From contig JBBCGJ010000001.1 in assembly GCA_037200985.1 (NCBI GenBank), forward strand, positions 3,138,756-3,202,755: 64,000 bases of DNA, in the 5' to 3' direction. This document shows, in pieces, positions 44,022 to 54,302 of this stretch; position 1 is the first letter of the stretch; the number at the start of each line of letters is the position of its first letter. The position numbers and the translations under genes were made by a program. The stretch is from Rhizomicrobium sp. (GTDB lineage: Bacteria; Pseudomonadota; Alphaproteobacteria; Micropepsales; Micropepsaceae). The notes beneath the pieces were generated by a model, which was not told where the DNA came from, did no database searches, and worked only from the letters and a program-made list of their open reading frames with translations.

Positions 44022-44786
44022 ATGAAACGCCGGCGCATGATCTATGAGGGCAAGGCCAAGATCCTCTACGAAGGCCCCGAGCCCGGCACGCTGATCCAGT
44101 ATTTCAAGGACGACACCACGGCGTTCGACGCCACCAAGAAGGCGGTCTTGGACGGCAAGGGCATCCTCAACAACCGCATCAGCGAATATCTGATGACGCA
44201 GCTCAACGCGATCGGCGTGCCGACGCATTTTGTGAAGCGCCTCAACATGCGCGAGCAGCTCATCAAGGAAGTCGAGATCATCCCGCTCGAGGTCATCGTG
44301 CGCAATGTGGCGGCGGGCTCGCTGTCCAAGCGGCTGGGCATCGAGGAGGGCACGGTGCTGCCGCGCTCCATCATCGAATATTGCTACAAGAACGACGCGC
44401 TGCATGATCCCCTGGTCAGCGAGGAGCACATCACGGCGTTCGGCTGGGCGTCGCCGCAAGACTTGGACGACATCGTCAACCTCACCATCCGCATCAACGA
44501 TTTCCTCTCCGGCCTGTTCCTCGGCGTCGGCATCAAGCTGGTCGACTTCAAGGTCGAGTTCGGGCGGCTGTGGGAGAATGACTATATGCGCATCGTTCTG
44601 GCGGACGAGATCAGCCCCGATTCCTGCCGGCTGTGGGACGTGACCAGCAACGAGAAGATGGACAAGGACCGTTTCCGCCGCGACCTCGGCGGCGTGGTCG
44701 AAGCCTATTCCGAAGTCGCCCGCCGCCTCGGCATCATGCCGGACCAGGTGCAGGGCGAGAGCAAGGGGCCACAGCTTGTTCGTTAG
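44022..44786 (+). CDS. purC: SAICAR synthase (phosphoribosylaminoimidazolesuccinocarboxamide synthase)
   Basis: PurC joins aspartate to CAIR with ATP in de novo purine synthesis. The 254-aa protein has [54 protein letters not shown] is the family signature, with [11 protein letters not shown] and [14 protein letters not shown] in the C-terminal ATP-grasp-like half. The start is ATG 44022. It begins the purC-purS-purQ-purL cluster; purS follows after 15 bases. Confidence 0.96.
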   Translation: MKRRRMIYEGKAKILYEGPEPGTLIQYFKDDTTAFDATKKAVLDGKGILNNRISEYLMTQLNAIGVPTHFVKRLNMREQLIKEVEIIPLEVIVRNVAAGSLSKRLGIEEGTVLPRSIIEYCYKNDALHDPLVSEEHITAFGWASPQDLDDIVNLTIRINDFLSGLFLGVGIKLVDFKVEFGRLWENDYMRIVLADEISPDSCRLWDVTSNEKMDKDRFRRDLGGVVEAYSEVARRLGIMPDQVQGESKGPQLVR

Positions 44787-44801
44787 GGGAAGCGATTGGC
44801 G

Positions 44802-45044
44802 ATGAAGGCACGCGTATTCGTCACCCTGAAGAACGGCGTCCTCGATCCGCAGGGAAAAGCGATCGGCCACGCGCTGAATGGGCTTGGCTTCGGCGCGGTC
44901 GGCGAGGTGCGCCAGGGCAAGGTGATCGACCTCGAACTGGCGGAGCAGGACGAGGCGAAAGCCGCGGCCGACCTGAAAGCGATGTGCGAGAAGCTGCTCG
45001 CCAACACCGTGATCGAGAAATACGAGATCGAGCTGAAGGGATGA
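44802..45044 (+). CDS. purS: PurS subunit of FGAM synthase
   Basis: PurS bridges PurL and PurQ in the small-type FGAM synthase complex. The 80-aa protein has MKARVFVTLKNGVLDPQGKAIGHALNGLGF and the C-terminal AMCEKLLANTVIEKYEIEL, both family signatures. ATG 44802 is preferred to the TTG six bases before it. It lies between purC and a palindromic element that separates it from purQ. Confidence 0.93.
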   Translation: MKARVFVTLKNGVLDPQGKAIGHALNGLGFGAVGEVRQGKVIDLELAEQDEAKAAADLKAMCEKLLANTVIEKYEIELKG

Positions 45045-45056
45045 AATCTCACACTT

Positions 45057-45184
45057 GTCATGGCCCGCGACTGCGGGCCACCCAGGTGACGACGACAGAA
45101 CGCATGGCCTTCCGGCGAAATCTCCTTCGCGCGCTTACCGATGTGCAGAACCCAACTGGGTGGCCCGCAGTCGCGGGCCATGAC
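45057..45184. repeat. 128-bp MITE-like element with perfect 29-bp inverted ends between purS and purQ
   Basis: The left end (45057-45085, starting GTCATGGCCCGCGACTGC) and right end (45156-45184) are exact complements over 29 bases. The 70-base interior has no ORF. Each arm can also form its own GGCCCGC hairpin. It belongs with the repeats at 8571 and 40558. It lies inside the purine operon, 13 bases after the purS stop. Confidence 0.85.
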
Positions 45185-45207
45185 AGCTTTTGTGTGGAGG
45201 CGTCGAA

Positions 45208-45872
45208 GTGAAATCCGCCGTGGTCGTCTTTCCCGCCTCGAACTGCGACCGCGATGCGCAGGTCGCGCTCAAGCAGATGACGGGCAAGGACCCGCACATG
45301 GTCTGGCACCAGGACAGCGAGCTGCCCGAGGTCGACCTCGTCGTGCTGCCGGGCGGGTTCTCCTACGGTGATTATCTTCGTTGCGGTGCGATGGCGAGCC
45401 AGTCGGCGGTGATGCGCGCGGTCAAGGCGCATGCCGAAAAGGGCGGCGCGGTGCTCGGCATCTGCAACGGCTTCCAGGTGCTGACCGAGAGCCATCTTCT
45501 GCCCGGCGCGCTGATGCGCAATGCCGGCCTGAAATTCGTCTGCCGCCCGGTGGCGCTGGAGGTCGACGAGACCCAGTCGGCGTTCACGCGCAAATACGAG
45601 AAGGGCCAGCGCGTCAGCTTTCCCGTCGCGCATGGCGAGGGCAATTATTTCGCCGACGAGGAGACGCTGGACCGCCTCGAAGGCGACGGCCGCGTCGTGT
45701 TCCGCTATGCCGAGGGCGACAACCCCAACGGCTCCTCGCGCAACATCGCCGGCATCCTTTCCGAGAAGCGCAACGTGCTCGGCCTGATGCCGCATCCCGA
45801 GCGCACGGTCGATCCCCTGCTCGGCGGCACCGACGGGCGTACGCTGTTCGAGAGCCTGATCGAGACCTTGTC

Positions 45873-45876
<4 letters not shown>
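45208..45876 (+). CDS. purQ: FGAM synthase glutaminase subunit PurQ
   Basis: PurQ provides ammonia from glutamine to PurL. The 222-aa class I glutamine amidotransferase has the oxyanion loop [15 protein letters not shown] and the nucleophile Cys in [15 protein letters not shown]. The His-Glu pair is in [10 protein letters not shown]. Translation starts at GTG 45208, seven bases after GGAGG. Its stop overlaps the purL start as GTGA at 45873-45876. Confidence 0.95.
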
Positions 45877-48089
<2,213 letters not shown>

Positions 48090-48098
48090 GATGTCGCC

Positions 48099-48332
48099 AT
48101 GGGCATGAAAGCCGCCGAAATCGAGATGTTCATCAAGGACGCATTTCCCGACGCCGAAGTGGCGATCACCGACCTCGCCGGCGACGACAATCACTGGGCC
48201 GCGGTCGTGGCGTCCGCCGCCTTCAAGGGCAAGACCCGCGTGCAGCAGCACCAGATGGTCTATGCCGCGCTCAAAGGGAACATGGGCGGCGTCCTCCACG
48301 CTTTGCAATTGACGACGCAGGCGAAAGACTGA
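48099..48332 (+). CDS. BolA-family protein
   Basis: The 77-aa protein has the BolA/IbaG fold. It contains EMFIKDAFPDAEVAITDLAGDDNHW and then the conserved His-containing HQMVYAALKGNMGGVLHALQL. BolA proteins bind CGFS glutaredoxins through a shared 2Fe-2S cluster, and a CGFS glutaredoxin gene lies about 1 kb further on. The start is ATG 48099, with ATG 48105 as an alternative. It is probably read from the purL transcript. Confidence 0.92.
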   Translation: MGMKAAEIEMFIKDAFPDAEVAITDLAGDDNHWAAVVASAAFKGKTRVQQHQMVYAALKGNMGGVLHALQLTTQAKD

Positions 48333-48335
48333 ACG

Positions 48336-49337
48336 TCAGACGACGTCGCCCCACTCCGCCTTTCGCACGCGACGAAAGGCGTCTGCGTCGCGCTTGGCGA
48401 TGAAGCGGTTCTCCAGACCGGAAGGCGTGCAAAGTTTGAGTTCGATCCCCGGCTTCGTTTCCTTCGGCGGCGCCAGCACGCGGGCCTTTCCCTCGAAAGC
48501 CGAACCGCGCGCGCGGCTGACGGCGAGCCAGGCATAGCGCTCATCCTCGTACGGCACCGACGCGCCCTTCACGTGCATGTGGTCGCGCGAGCGCGGCAGG
48601 CGCTGCGAGAAATGGCACCAGTCCGGCGCGACGATGGGACAGGACTGGGCATGGGTGCAGGGACCGAGCACGCCGGCACCGCTCGCGATCAACGTGTCAC
48701 GGGCGGCGCGGATGCGGGCGAACCCGTCCGGCGTGCCGGGCTCGACCAGGACCAGCACATCGGTCGCGGCGGCGTACAGGCGCTCGACGACGCCGCGCCG
48801 CGCGGCGGCGGGGATTTCCGCCAGCACGAAACCGGCGATGACGAGGTCGGCCTGCGGAAGACCGTCGCGAGACAAGTCCGCGGAGAGAAAATTCGCGTCC
48901 GCCGCGGGCGAGAGCTTTCGCGCCAGGCCGAGAAAGTGCGGATTGGAATCGGTGAGCGTCAGCCGCGCGATATCCGGCCAGACCTCGCGCGCCGCCCAGC
49001 TCGCGGTCGCCGGCCCCGCGCCCGCGTCCAAGAGGGAACGCGGCGCGAAGTCCGGCACGGACCCGCGCGCCTGTTCGAGAACGGCAAGCGCGACGGCATA
49101 GGTCGCCGGCAACCGCGCAACCACATAAGCGAGCGTGTCCAATTCGTCCGTGACGGCCAAAGCCGAACCGGAACCGCCGCGATAAAGCTTCGAAATCGCC
49201 TGCGCGCGCGCCGCCAGGTCCTTGCGCGAAACGCCTTCGAGCAGGCCGTCCAAGGCGATGCGCAAGCGCGCTGGAAGGGCCGGATTCACGCGCGTTTCCG
49301 CGCGCCGGATGGCGCGAACCTTGACGCATTGCGGCAT
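48336..49337 (-). CDS. Rsm22-like SAM-dependent methyltransferase
   Basis: The 333-aa protein matches the Rsm22 family of ribosome-associated methyltransferases. The SAM motif is [20 protein letters not shown], followed by [17 protein letters not shown] and [11 protein letters not shown]. The Cys-rich C-terminal segment is [29 protein letters not shown], characteristic of Rsm22 and possibly holding an Fe-S cluster. The ATG 49335-49337 gives [12 protein letters not shown]. It runs between and opposite to bolA and the glutaredoxin. The role is probably small-subunit ribosome assembly. Confidence 0.85.
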   Translation of the reverse strand: MPQCVKVRAIRRAETRVNPALPARLRIALDGLLEGVSRKDLAARAQAISKLYRGGSGSALAVTDELDTLAYVVARLPATYAVALAVLEQARGSVPDFAPRSLLDAGAGPATASWAAREVWPDIARLTLTDSNPHFLGLARKLSPAADANFLSADLSRDGLPQADLVIAGFVLAEIPAAARRGVVERLYAAATDVLVLVEPGTPDGFARIRAARDTLIASGAGVLGPCTHAQSCPIVAPDWCHFSQRLPRSRDHMHVKGASVPYEDERYAWLAVSRARGSAFEGKARVLAPPKETKPGIELKLCTPSGLENRFIAKRDADAFRRVRKAEWGDVV

Positions 49338-49394
49338 CGGGCATACATGGGAAGCGATCGATCGAACCGAGGGCGCCTTCCGGCGCAGCACCAG

Positions 49395-49727
49395 ATGAGC
49401 GACATCCGCCAGCGTATCGACGCCGAGGTCAAAGCCAATCCCGTCGTCCTCTTCATGAAGGGCACGCCCGTTTTTCCGCAATGCGGATTTTCGGCCGCGA
49501 CGGTGCAGATTCTCTCGCATCTCGGCGTGAAGTTCAAAGCGATCGACGTCCTCAAGGATCCGGAAATCCGCCAGGGCATCAAGGACTATTCCGACTGGCC
49601 GACGATCCCGCAACTCTATGTGAAGGGCCAGTTCGTCGGCGGCGCCGATATCGTGCGCGAGATGTTCGAGAACGAAGAGCTCGGCGCCTTCTTCGCCGAG
49701 CAGGGCATCGCGCTCGAGAACGCCTAG
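49395..49727 (+). CDS. grxD: Monothiol CGFS glutaredoxin (Grx4/GrxD type)
   Basis: The 110-aa protein is a monothiol glutaredoxin that carries 2Fe-2S clusters with glutathione and BolA partners. Residues 19 onward read [22 protein letters not shown], with the CGFS site, followed by [23 protein letters not shown], the TIPQ and GG glutathione-binding motifs. The start is ATG 49395. It overlaps the convergent oxidoreductase gene by four bases. Confidence 0.95.
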   Translation: MSDIRQRIDAEVKANPVVLFMKGTPVFPQCGFSAATVQILSHLGVKFKAIDVLKDPEIRQGIKDYSDWPTIPQLYVKGQFVGGADIVREMFENEELGAFFAEQGIALENA

Positions 49728-50905
49728 GCCAGGCCCGAGATTTTCATCGCATCGTTCAAGGGCCGGCGCGGCGATGGCGGCGCCGGCTTTTCCGCATGGC
49801 CGAGACGGAAGACGAAGGTCGGCTGCCAGTCCGGCGCTTTCGCCATTGCCGCCAGCGCGCGCTGATAGGTGTCGACGCGGCCCAGCGTCTCGTTGCGGTC
49901 GATGCATTCCACCGGCTGGTTCAGCGGCTGCGCGACGAGGCCCGCATCCGTGAGCGCGAGATGGATGCGTTGCCAGGCGCGGCCGGCGGCGATGGCCTGC
50001 GCCATGTCGAGCCGGTCCTTCACCAGGATCGCGCCCAGCACCGGCGCGTGGATTTGGACGTCGCGCGTGTTGGCAAGCCAATACCGGTCCTGCGACGCCG
50101 GGCTCAGATCGGGAAGCAGCTTGGCCATCATCACGGTGGCGCGCGCCATGCCCCCGGTATCGACGGTGACGCCGTCGCGATGCGCCTCGACCTCGCGCCT
50201 TCCGGTGCGGATCCAGCGGGCGCTGTCGGCGGACATCTGCGGATCGGCGACGATGCGCTCGGTGGCGGCGACGATCAGATCGGCCATGTCCTTGCGCGCC
50301 TTGGCGTCGTCGAGGAACGCGAGCCGGACATCCAGATCCGAAGCGAGCGCCGCCAGACCGGCCAGGAACGCCTTCGCCACTGGCTTGTCGAGATAGCGGC
50401 CGCGATGGGTGTGCCGGCCGGGGATGGCCTCGTAGAGCGGATCGCGGCCCGGCGCGCCCGGGTCCATCGTGACATGCGCCACCGCCTTGGGCTCGTCGGG
50501 CAGTGCATTCGTCAGCCTTCCGCCCACGGGGCGCACATAGGCGGTGTAGCCGTAGACGCCGGCGGCGCGCGCCAGATTCTCGATCGCGGCGCCCAGGCCC
50601 AGATGCATCTCGCGCCGGAAGGGATCGAAGCTGCCGAGATTGCGCGCCCGGTCGGCGTAGACGGTGATCGTCTCGTCGCCGAGCTGGAACAGCCAGGGCT
50701 GCGTATCGTGCGGATTGGCGGCGAGGATGGCGGCCGAGAGGGGACGGGCGATGCCGTCCATCACGCTGCCGCGCCATTGCGCCCAGGGCGCATAGGGCGC
50801 GCCGTCCGGCCCGGCGAAGACGCCGCGATCCCAGGCGCGATAGCCGAGCCCCGCGACAACAACGGCGCCCGCGCCGCCCGCAATCATCATCCGCCGCGAA
50901 ACCAT
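49724..50905 (-). CDS. Acg-like nitroreductase-fold FMN oxidoreductase with Tat-type signal
   Basis: The 393-aa protein has a twin-Arg-like N-terminus ([25 protein letters not shown]) and a C-terminal nitroreductase-like domain. Visible are [47 protein letters not shown] and [25 protein letters not shown]. This is the Acg family (Mycobacterium Acg, Rv2032), whose members bind FMN but often lack nitroreductase activity and may store the cofactor. The start ATG is 50903-50905. It is convergent with grxD. Confidence 0.78.
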   Translation of the reverse strand: MVSRRMMIAGGAGAVVVAGLGYRAWDRGVFAGPDGAPYAPWAQWRGSVMDGIARPLSAAILAANPHDTQPWLFQLGDETITVYADRARNLGSFDPFRREMHLGLGAAIENLARAAGVYGYTAYVRPVGGRLTNALPDEPKAVAHVTMDPGAPGRDPLYEAIPGRHTHRGRYLDKPVAKAFLAGLAALASDLDVRLAFLDDAKARKDMADLIVAATERIVADPQMSADSARWIRTGRREVEAHRDGVTVDTGGMARATVMMAKLLPDLSPASQDRYWLANTRDVQIHAPVLGAILVKDRLDMAQAIAAGRAWQRIHLALTDAGLVAQPLNQPVECIDRNETLGRVDTYQRALAAMAKAPDWQPTFVFRLGHAEKPAPPSPRRPLNDAMKISGLA

Positions 50906-51043
50906 CCGGCCCTCCTATCGCCCGCTGACGAGATAGTAGCGCTCCGGCGCGACCGAAGTGGGGCGGGCGCAACGAATTCGCAGGGATAATCGAGAAAATG
51001 CACCGGGCCGTCGTCACGGCGGTGATTTCAGCGTTCCCTCGTC

Positions 51044-51113
51044 TGTCATGCCCGCGAAGGCGGGCATTCCGCGATCAGGAACAGCCAGGCCGGATGCCCG
51101 CTTTCGCGGGACA
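51044..51113. repeat. Degenerate GTCAT-type palindromic repeat
   Basis: The left arm (GTCATGCCCGCGAAGGCGGG) is intact. The right arm (GCCCGCTTTCGCGGGACA) has lost the final ATGAC. It lies in the gap between the Acg-like and GST genes (50906-51143), where I see nothing else. Confidence 0.65.
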
Positions 51114-51143
51114 ATCCGGAATCGGATCGATCGAGCGTAGACC

Positions 51144-51779
51144 CTATCCGCCGAAATGGCGGTGCCAGACCGGCGCGATCGCCGGCCGTTCCGACAGGCT
51201 CGACGCCAGCGCGGTGAGCTTGGGGATATGGCCTTGGGCCAGCCACTCGCGCCCAATGCTGCCGCGCCAGCGCGTGAACATCGAGGCGTAGATGTCCAGG
51301 ATCGAGAAGCCGGACGGCAAGAGCCACGGCCCGGCCGCGAAGCGTTCGACGATCAGGAGCCTTTCGCGAATGCGCTCGCGGGCCTTGGCGCGGAGGCTTT
51401 CGGCGCTCTCGCCGTCGCGCGCGAAGCGCTCGGGATAATCGGAGATTTCGACCATCGGATAGATCTCCGACGCCATGAAGGCGAGCCAGCGATAGGCCTG
51501 CGCCCGCGCCGGGCCGGCCTGCGGCGGCAGCAGCCGCGCATTGGGGAAGTGATCGGCGATGGTGAGCAGGATGGCGGCGGATTCGGTGATGACCTCGCCC
51601 TCGGGCAGGCGCAGGGCGGGGATCTTGCCGCTCGGATTGATGCTCAGGAATTCCGGCTTCTTCTGCTCGTTCTTCTCCAGCGAGACCGAATAGAACTCGT
51701 AGGGCGCGCCGGCCTCGGCGAGCACCGCCTCGGCGGAGAACGCGCCCGAACCCTTGTCGCCGAAGACGGTGTAGGTCAT
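51144..51779 (-). CDS. Glutathione S-transferase
   Basis: The 211-aa protein has the thioredoxin-like GST_N domain: [58 protein letters not shown] text with the cis-Pro, then [17 protein letters not shown] with Glu-Ser for glutathione. The C-terminal all-helical domain has the [15 protein letters not shown]-capping box. It is likely a bacterial beta- or theta-like class; the electrophile is unknown. The gene stands alone. Confidence 0.93.
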   Translation of the reverse strand: MTYTVFGDKGSGAFSAEAVLAEAGAPYEFYSVSLEKNEQKKPEFLSINPSGKIPALRLPEGEVITESAAILLTIADHFPNARLLPPQAGPARAQAYRWLAFMASEIYPMVEISDYPERFARDGESAESLRAKARERIRERLLIVERFAAGPWLLPSGFSILDIYASMFTRWRGSIGREWLAQGHIPKLTALASSLSERPAIAPVWHRHFGG

Positions 51780-51837
51780 CGATTTCCGCTCAAAGCCCGC
51801 CCCGCAAAGCTAGGACGGATGGCCGTGAATACAATGC

Positions 51838-51867
51838 AAAAGGCCGCAGGGCTGCCCTGCGGCCTTT
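51838..51867 (-). terminator. Terminator downstream of rpsD
   Basis: GGCCGCAGGG (51842-51851) pairs with CCCTGCGGCC (51855-51864), a 3-base loop, with A/T runs on both sides. On the minus strand it is followed by TTTT. It lies 43 bases after the rpsD stop. Confidence 0.8.
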
Positions 51868-51909
51868 CACGAATTGCCTGCGCCTGTCGCAAGGACCGGC
51901 CCTGCGCCC

Positions 51910-52527
51910 TCAGCGCGAATAGAATTCGACGATGAGGTGCGGCTGCATCTGCGAGGCGTAAGGCACGTCCGACAGCTTGGGCGTGCGCAAGAGCTTGGCC
52001 GTCATCTTGTCGTGGTCGACGTTCACATAGTCCGGCGTGTCGCGCTCGGCGCTCTTGGTGGCTTCGAGCACCAGCGCCATCTGCTTGGCCTTGTCCGACA
52101 GTTCGATCTGGTCCTTGTCGCCCACCTGGTAGGAGGCGATGGTGACGCGGCGGCCGTTGACCTTCACATGGCCGTGGCTGACGAGCTGGCGGGCGGCGAA
52201 GGGCGTGGGCACGAACTTGGCGCGATAGACGACGGCGTCGAGGCGGCGCTCGAGCAGTCCGATCATGTTCTCGCCGGTATCGCCCTGGCGGCGCGAGGCC
52301 TCCTGGTAGTATTTGCGGAACTGGCGCTCGGTGATGTTGCCGTAATAACCCTTGAGCTTCTGCTTGGCCTGGAGCTGCGTGCCGTAATCCGACAGCTTCT
52401 TGGCGCGACGCTGGCCGTGCTGGCCGGGGCCGTAGGAGCGCTTGTTGACGGGGCTCTTGGGACGGCCCCACACGCTCTCGCCCATGCGGCGGTCCAGCTT
52501 GTATTTCGAATTGGCGCGCTTGGTCAT
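51910..52527 (-). CDS. rpsD: 30S ribosomal protein S4
   Basis: S4 nucleates 30S assembly and can act in translational control. The 205-aa protein has [38 protein letters not shown] and the S4 RNA-binding domain [36 protein letters not shown]. The start ATG is 52525-52527, with GGAAGAAG just upstream. The alphaproteobacterial form without the Cys-rich N-terminal zinc knuckle is seen. Confidence 0.97.
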   Translation of the reverse strand: MTKRANSKYKLDRRMGESVWGRPKSPVNKRSYGPGQHGQRRAKKLSDYGTQLQAKQKLKGYYGNITERQFRKYYQEASRRQGDTGENMIGLLERRLDAVVYRAKFVPTPFAARQLVSHGHVKVNGRRVTIASYQVGDKDQIELSDKAKQMALVLEATKSAERDTPDYVNVDHDKMTAKLLRTPKLSDVPYASQMQPHLIVEFYSR

Positions 52528-52644
52528 GCTTCTTCCGGTCGTAGTAGGCGGATAGTCCGCGAGGTTTGGCGCGGACCGGGGTCCGCGAAGGCGGCGCACT
52601 ATAGTCAGGCGCGTTGCCAAGTCAACGCCTGCGGATTCGGCCTT

Positions 52645-52698
52645 AAGCCTTGGAAAGGCTTGGATTTCTTCTCGGTACTCAACCCTGGATTGAGTACC
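52645..52698. repeat. Two small hairpins in the rpsD-tRNA interval
   Basis: AAGCCTT-GGA-AAGGCTT at 52645-52661 is followed by a perfect 9-bp inverted repeat at 52674-52698 (GGTACTCAA with its complement, 7-base loop). No T tract follows on either strand. They could be a weak terminator for the small minus-strand ORF. Confidence 0.5.
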
Positions 52699-52705
52699 CG
52701 GGCCG

Positions 52706-52801
52706 CTATTTTCCGCGCCGGTAGGACAGGACCTGGAGGACGAAGGCGAGGACGGCGACCACGAGTCCGGCCAGCGCGATGGTGGAGCCATGACCGTGCA
52801 T
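52706..52801 (-). CDS. Putative 31-aa single-pass membrane peptide
   Basis: A short ORF encodes [20 protein letters not shown] and ends SYRRGK: a polar start, one hydrophobic helix and a positively charged end. GGGAG lies seven bases before ATG 52799-52801, which is the main support for translation. Two hairpins follow its 3' end. No family was recognised. It lies in the region between rpsD (its promoter side) and the tRNA-Leu gene. Transcription is not shown. Confidence 0.45.
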   Translation of the reverse strand: MHGHGSTIALAGLVVAVLAFVLQVLSYRRGK

Positions 52802-52915
52802 GACGGTTCTCCCGCTCGACGATGGACTTTAGCGGCGAAGCGGCGGCCCCGGCAAGCCGGCGCGGACGTCTCTTACAAGAGCCGCCCGCTGCGCTATAGA
52901 ACCCAAGGCGCGCCA

Positions 52916-53003
52916 GCGGGCGTGGCGGAATGGTAGACGCACCGGACTTAAAATCCGTAGGACCGAAAGGTCCGTGCCGGTTCAAGTCCGGCCGCCCGCA
53001 CCA
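52916..53003 (+). tRNA. tRNA-Leu (anticodon UAA) with encoded CCA
   Basis: The acceptor GCGGGCG (52916-52922) pairs with CGCCCGC (52993-52999), followed by A and an encoded CCA. The anticodon loop CTTAAAA gives TAA, reading UUA/UUG codons. A long variable arm (GGACCGAAAGGTCC) is typical of tRNA-Leu, and the T loop GTTCAAGTC is intact. The first anticodon-stem pair looks like C-T, otherwise the fold is regular. Confidence 0.93.
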
Positions 53004-53032
53004 CCGGCAGGACCTTCGCTCGCACCGGGCCG

Positions 53033-54196
53033 CTAATGCGCCGCGGCGGCCGCCGCCGCGGCCGCGACATGGGGCGCGCTGCGGCCGTGATGCCAGCGCC
53101 ACAGCAGATAGCCGAAGACGGCCGCGAGCACGAGGATGCCGCCGCCGATCAGCGGGCGGAAGGCGAGCCAGGCCAGCGCGATGGTGATCAGCGCGACGGG
53201 AATCGTCAGGACGAAGGCGAAGAAGCTCGTCGCGCCCCGCACGATCGTGCCCAGGAAGGGCAGGACCGACGCCAGCGTCGCGATCGGCCCGAAGAACATC
53301 GCGAAGCCGGCGAACATCACGACGAAGCCGACGGCCCGCAGGATCCAGGTCAGGAACGCCTCGGCCTGCTGCTGCTCCTTGATCATCTCGCTGGCTTGCG
53401 CGTTGCCGGCGCGCGCGAGATGGATGGTGTAGCCGTTGGTCGTCGTATAGGGCGCGAAGCCGTTATGCGATTGCGCCGCCAGCACCGACACCGTCGTACC
53501 GGACGACATGCCGGTATAGTGCACGCGCACATCGCCGACGGCGGGCTTGGCGGGATTCTCGCCCTTGTAGAGATTGCCGGCGCTCCGCGCCCAGCCATCG
53601 GGTGCGTCGGGCTTGAGCGGCGTCGGCGCGTCGATCATGCCGACCGTGGTCTCGTCCAGCGTGAAGCCGCCCAGATGCGCGTCGCTCGCCGAATATTTGT
53701 GCGAGGCGAAAGGCAGTTGCGGATTCTCGTGCCCTTCCGGATGGGCGAAGCCGCTCGAATCGGCGGGCGATTCCGTCCAGGCCTTGCTGTAGGTGTAGGT
53801 CGTCGTGGTGGTCTGGCTGCCGCCGGTATTGTCCTGCGTCTTCTCTTCCTTCTTCTCGGTCCAGGCATACATCTCGACGGTGCGGTCGACCGCGACCTGG
53901 TTGTCGAAACTCAGGCTGAGATCGGAATCCTGGATCGGCGCGGCGGCTTCCGCCTTGCCGACGACATGGACGAGCTTGCCCTCATTGGCGGGCGCCACCG
54001 CATCGGCGGACGTCTCCACGACCACGCCGGAGGCTTCCGCCAGGCCCCGGATCGCCTGCACCGCGCGGCCCTCGTTCCACGACAACAGGACGATGGCGGC
54101 AATGACGAGGACCGGCCCCAGCAGGATGCCGACGAAGGAGCCCAGGAAACGCGAGAAGAACCCCTGCGTCGAAGTCGTGGTGAAGCTATCCGGCAT
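53033..54196 (-). CDS. TMEM43-family membrane protein
   Basis: This 387-aa protein has an N-terminal helix (GFFSRFLGSFVGILLGPVLVIAAIVLLSWNEGRAV) and a large luminal or periplasmic domain. Three or four C-terminal helices follow (FLTWILRAVGFVVMFAGFAMFFGPIATLASVLPFLG; TSFFAFVLTIPVALITIALAWLAF; ILVLAAVFGYLLW). Motifs NEGRAV and DQVAVDRTVEMYAW-like text match the TMEM43 family, which in animals is an inner-nuclear-membrane protein and in bacteria is uncharacterised. The C-terminus is a poly-Ala stretch with His. The start is ATG 54194-54196. Confidence 0.82.
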   Translation of the reverse strand: MPDSFTTTSTQGFFSRFLGSFVGILLGPVLVIAAIVLLSWNEGRAVQAIRGLAEASGVVVETSADAVAPANEGKLVHVVGKAEAAAPIQDSDLSLSFDNQVAVDRTVEMYAWTEKKEEKTQDNTGGSQTTTTTYTYSKAWTESPADSSGFAHPEGHENPQLPFASHKYSASDAHLGGFTLDETTVGMIDAPTPLKPDAPDGWARSAGNLYKGENPAKPAVGDVRVHYTGMSSGTTVSVLAAQSHNGFAPYTTTNGYTIHLARAGNAQASEMIKEQQQAEAFLTWILRAVGFVVMFAGFAMFFGPIATLASVLPFLGTIVRGATSFFAFVLTIPVALITIALAWLAFRPLIGGGILVLAAVFGYLLWRWHHGRSAPHVAAAAAAAAAH

Positions 54197-54302
54197 GACG
54201 TATTCCCCCCTGTCGCCAGAATCGAAGCTAGCGTACTCGCCCTGTGCAAGCCACTGCGCCGGCGCGCGGGCGCGTCCGCTTGCGCCCAAATTTAATGTGG
54301 AT

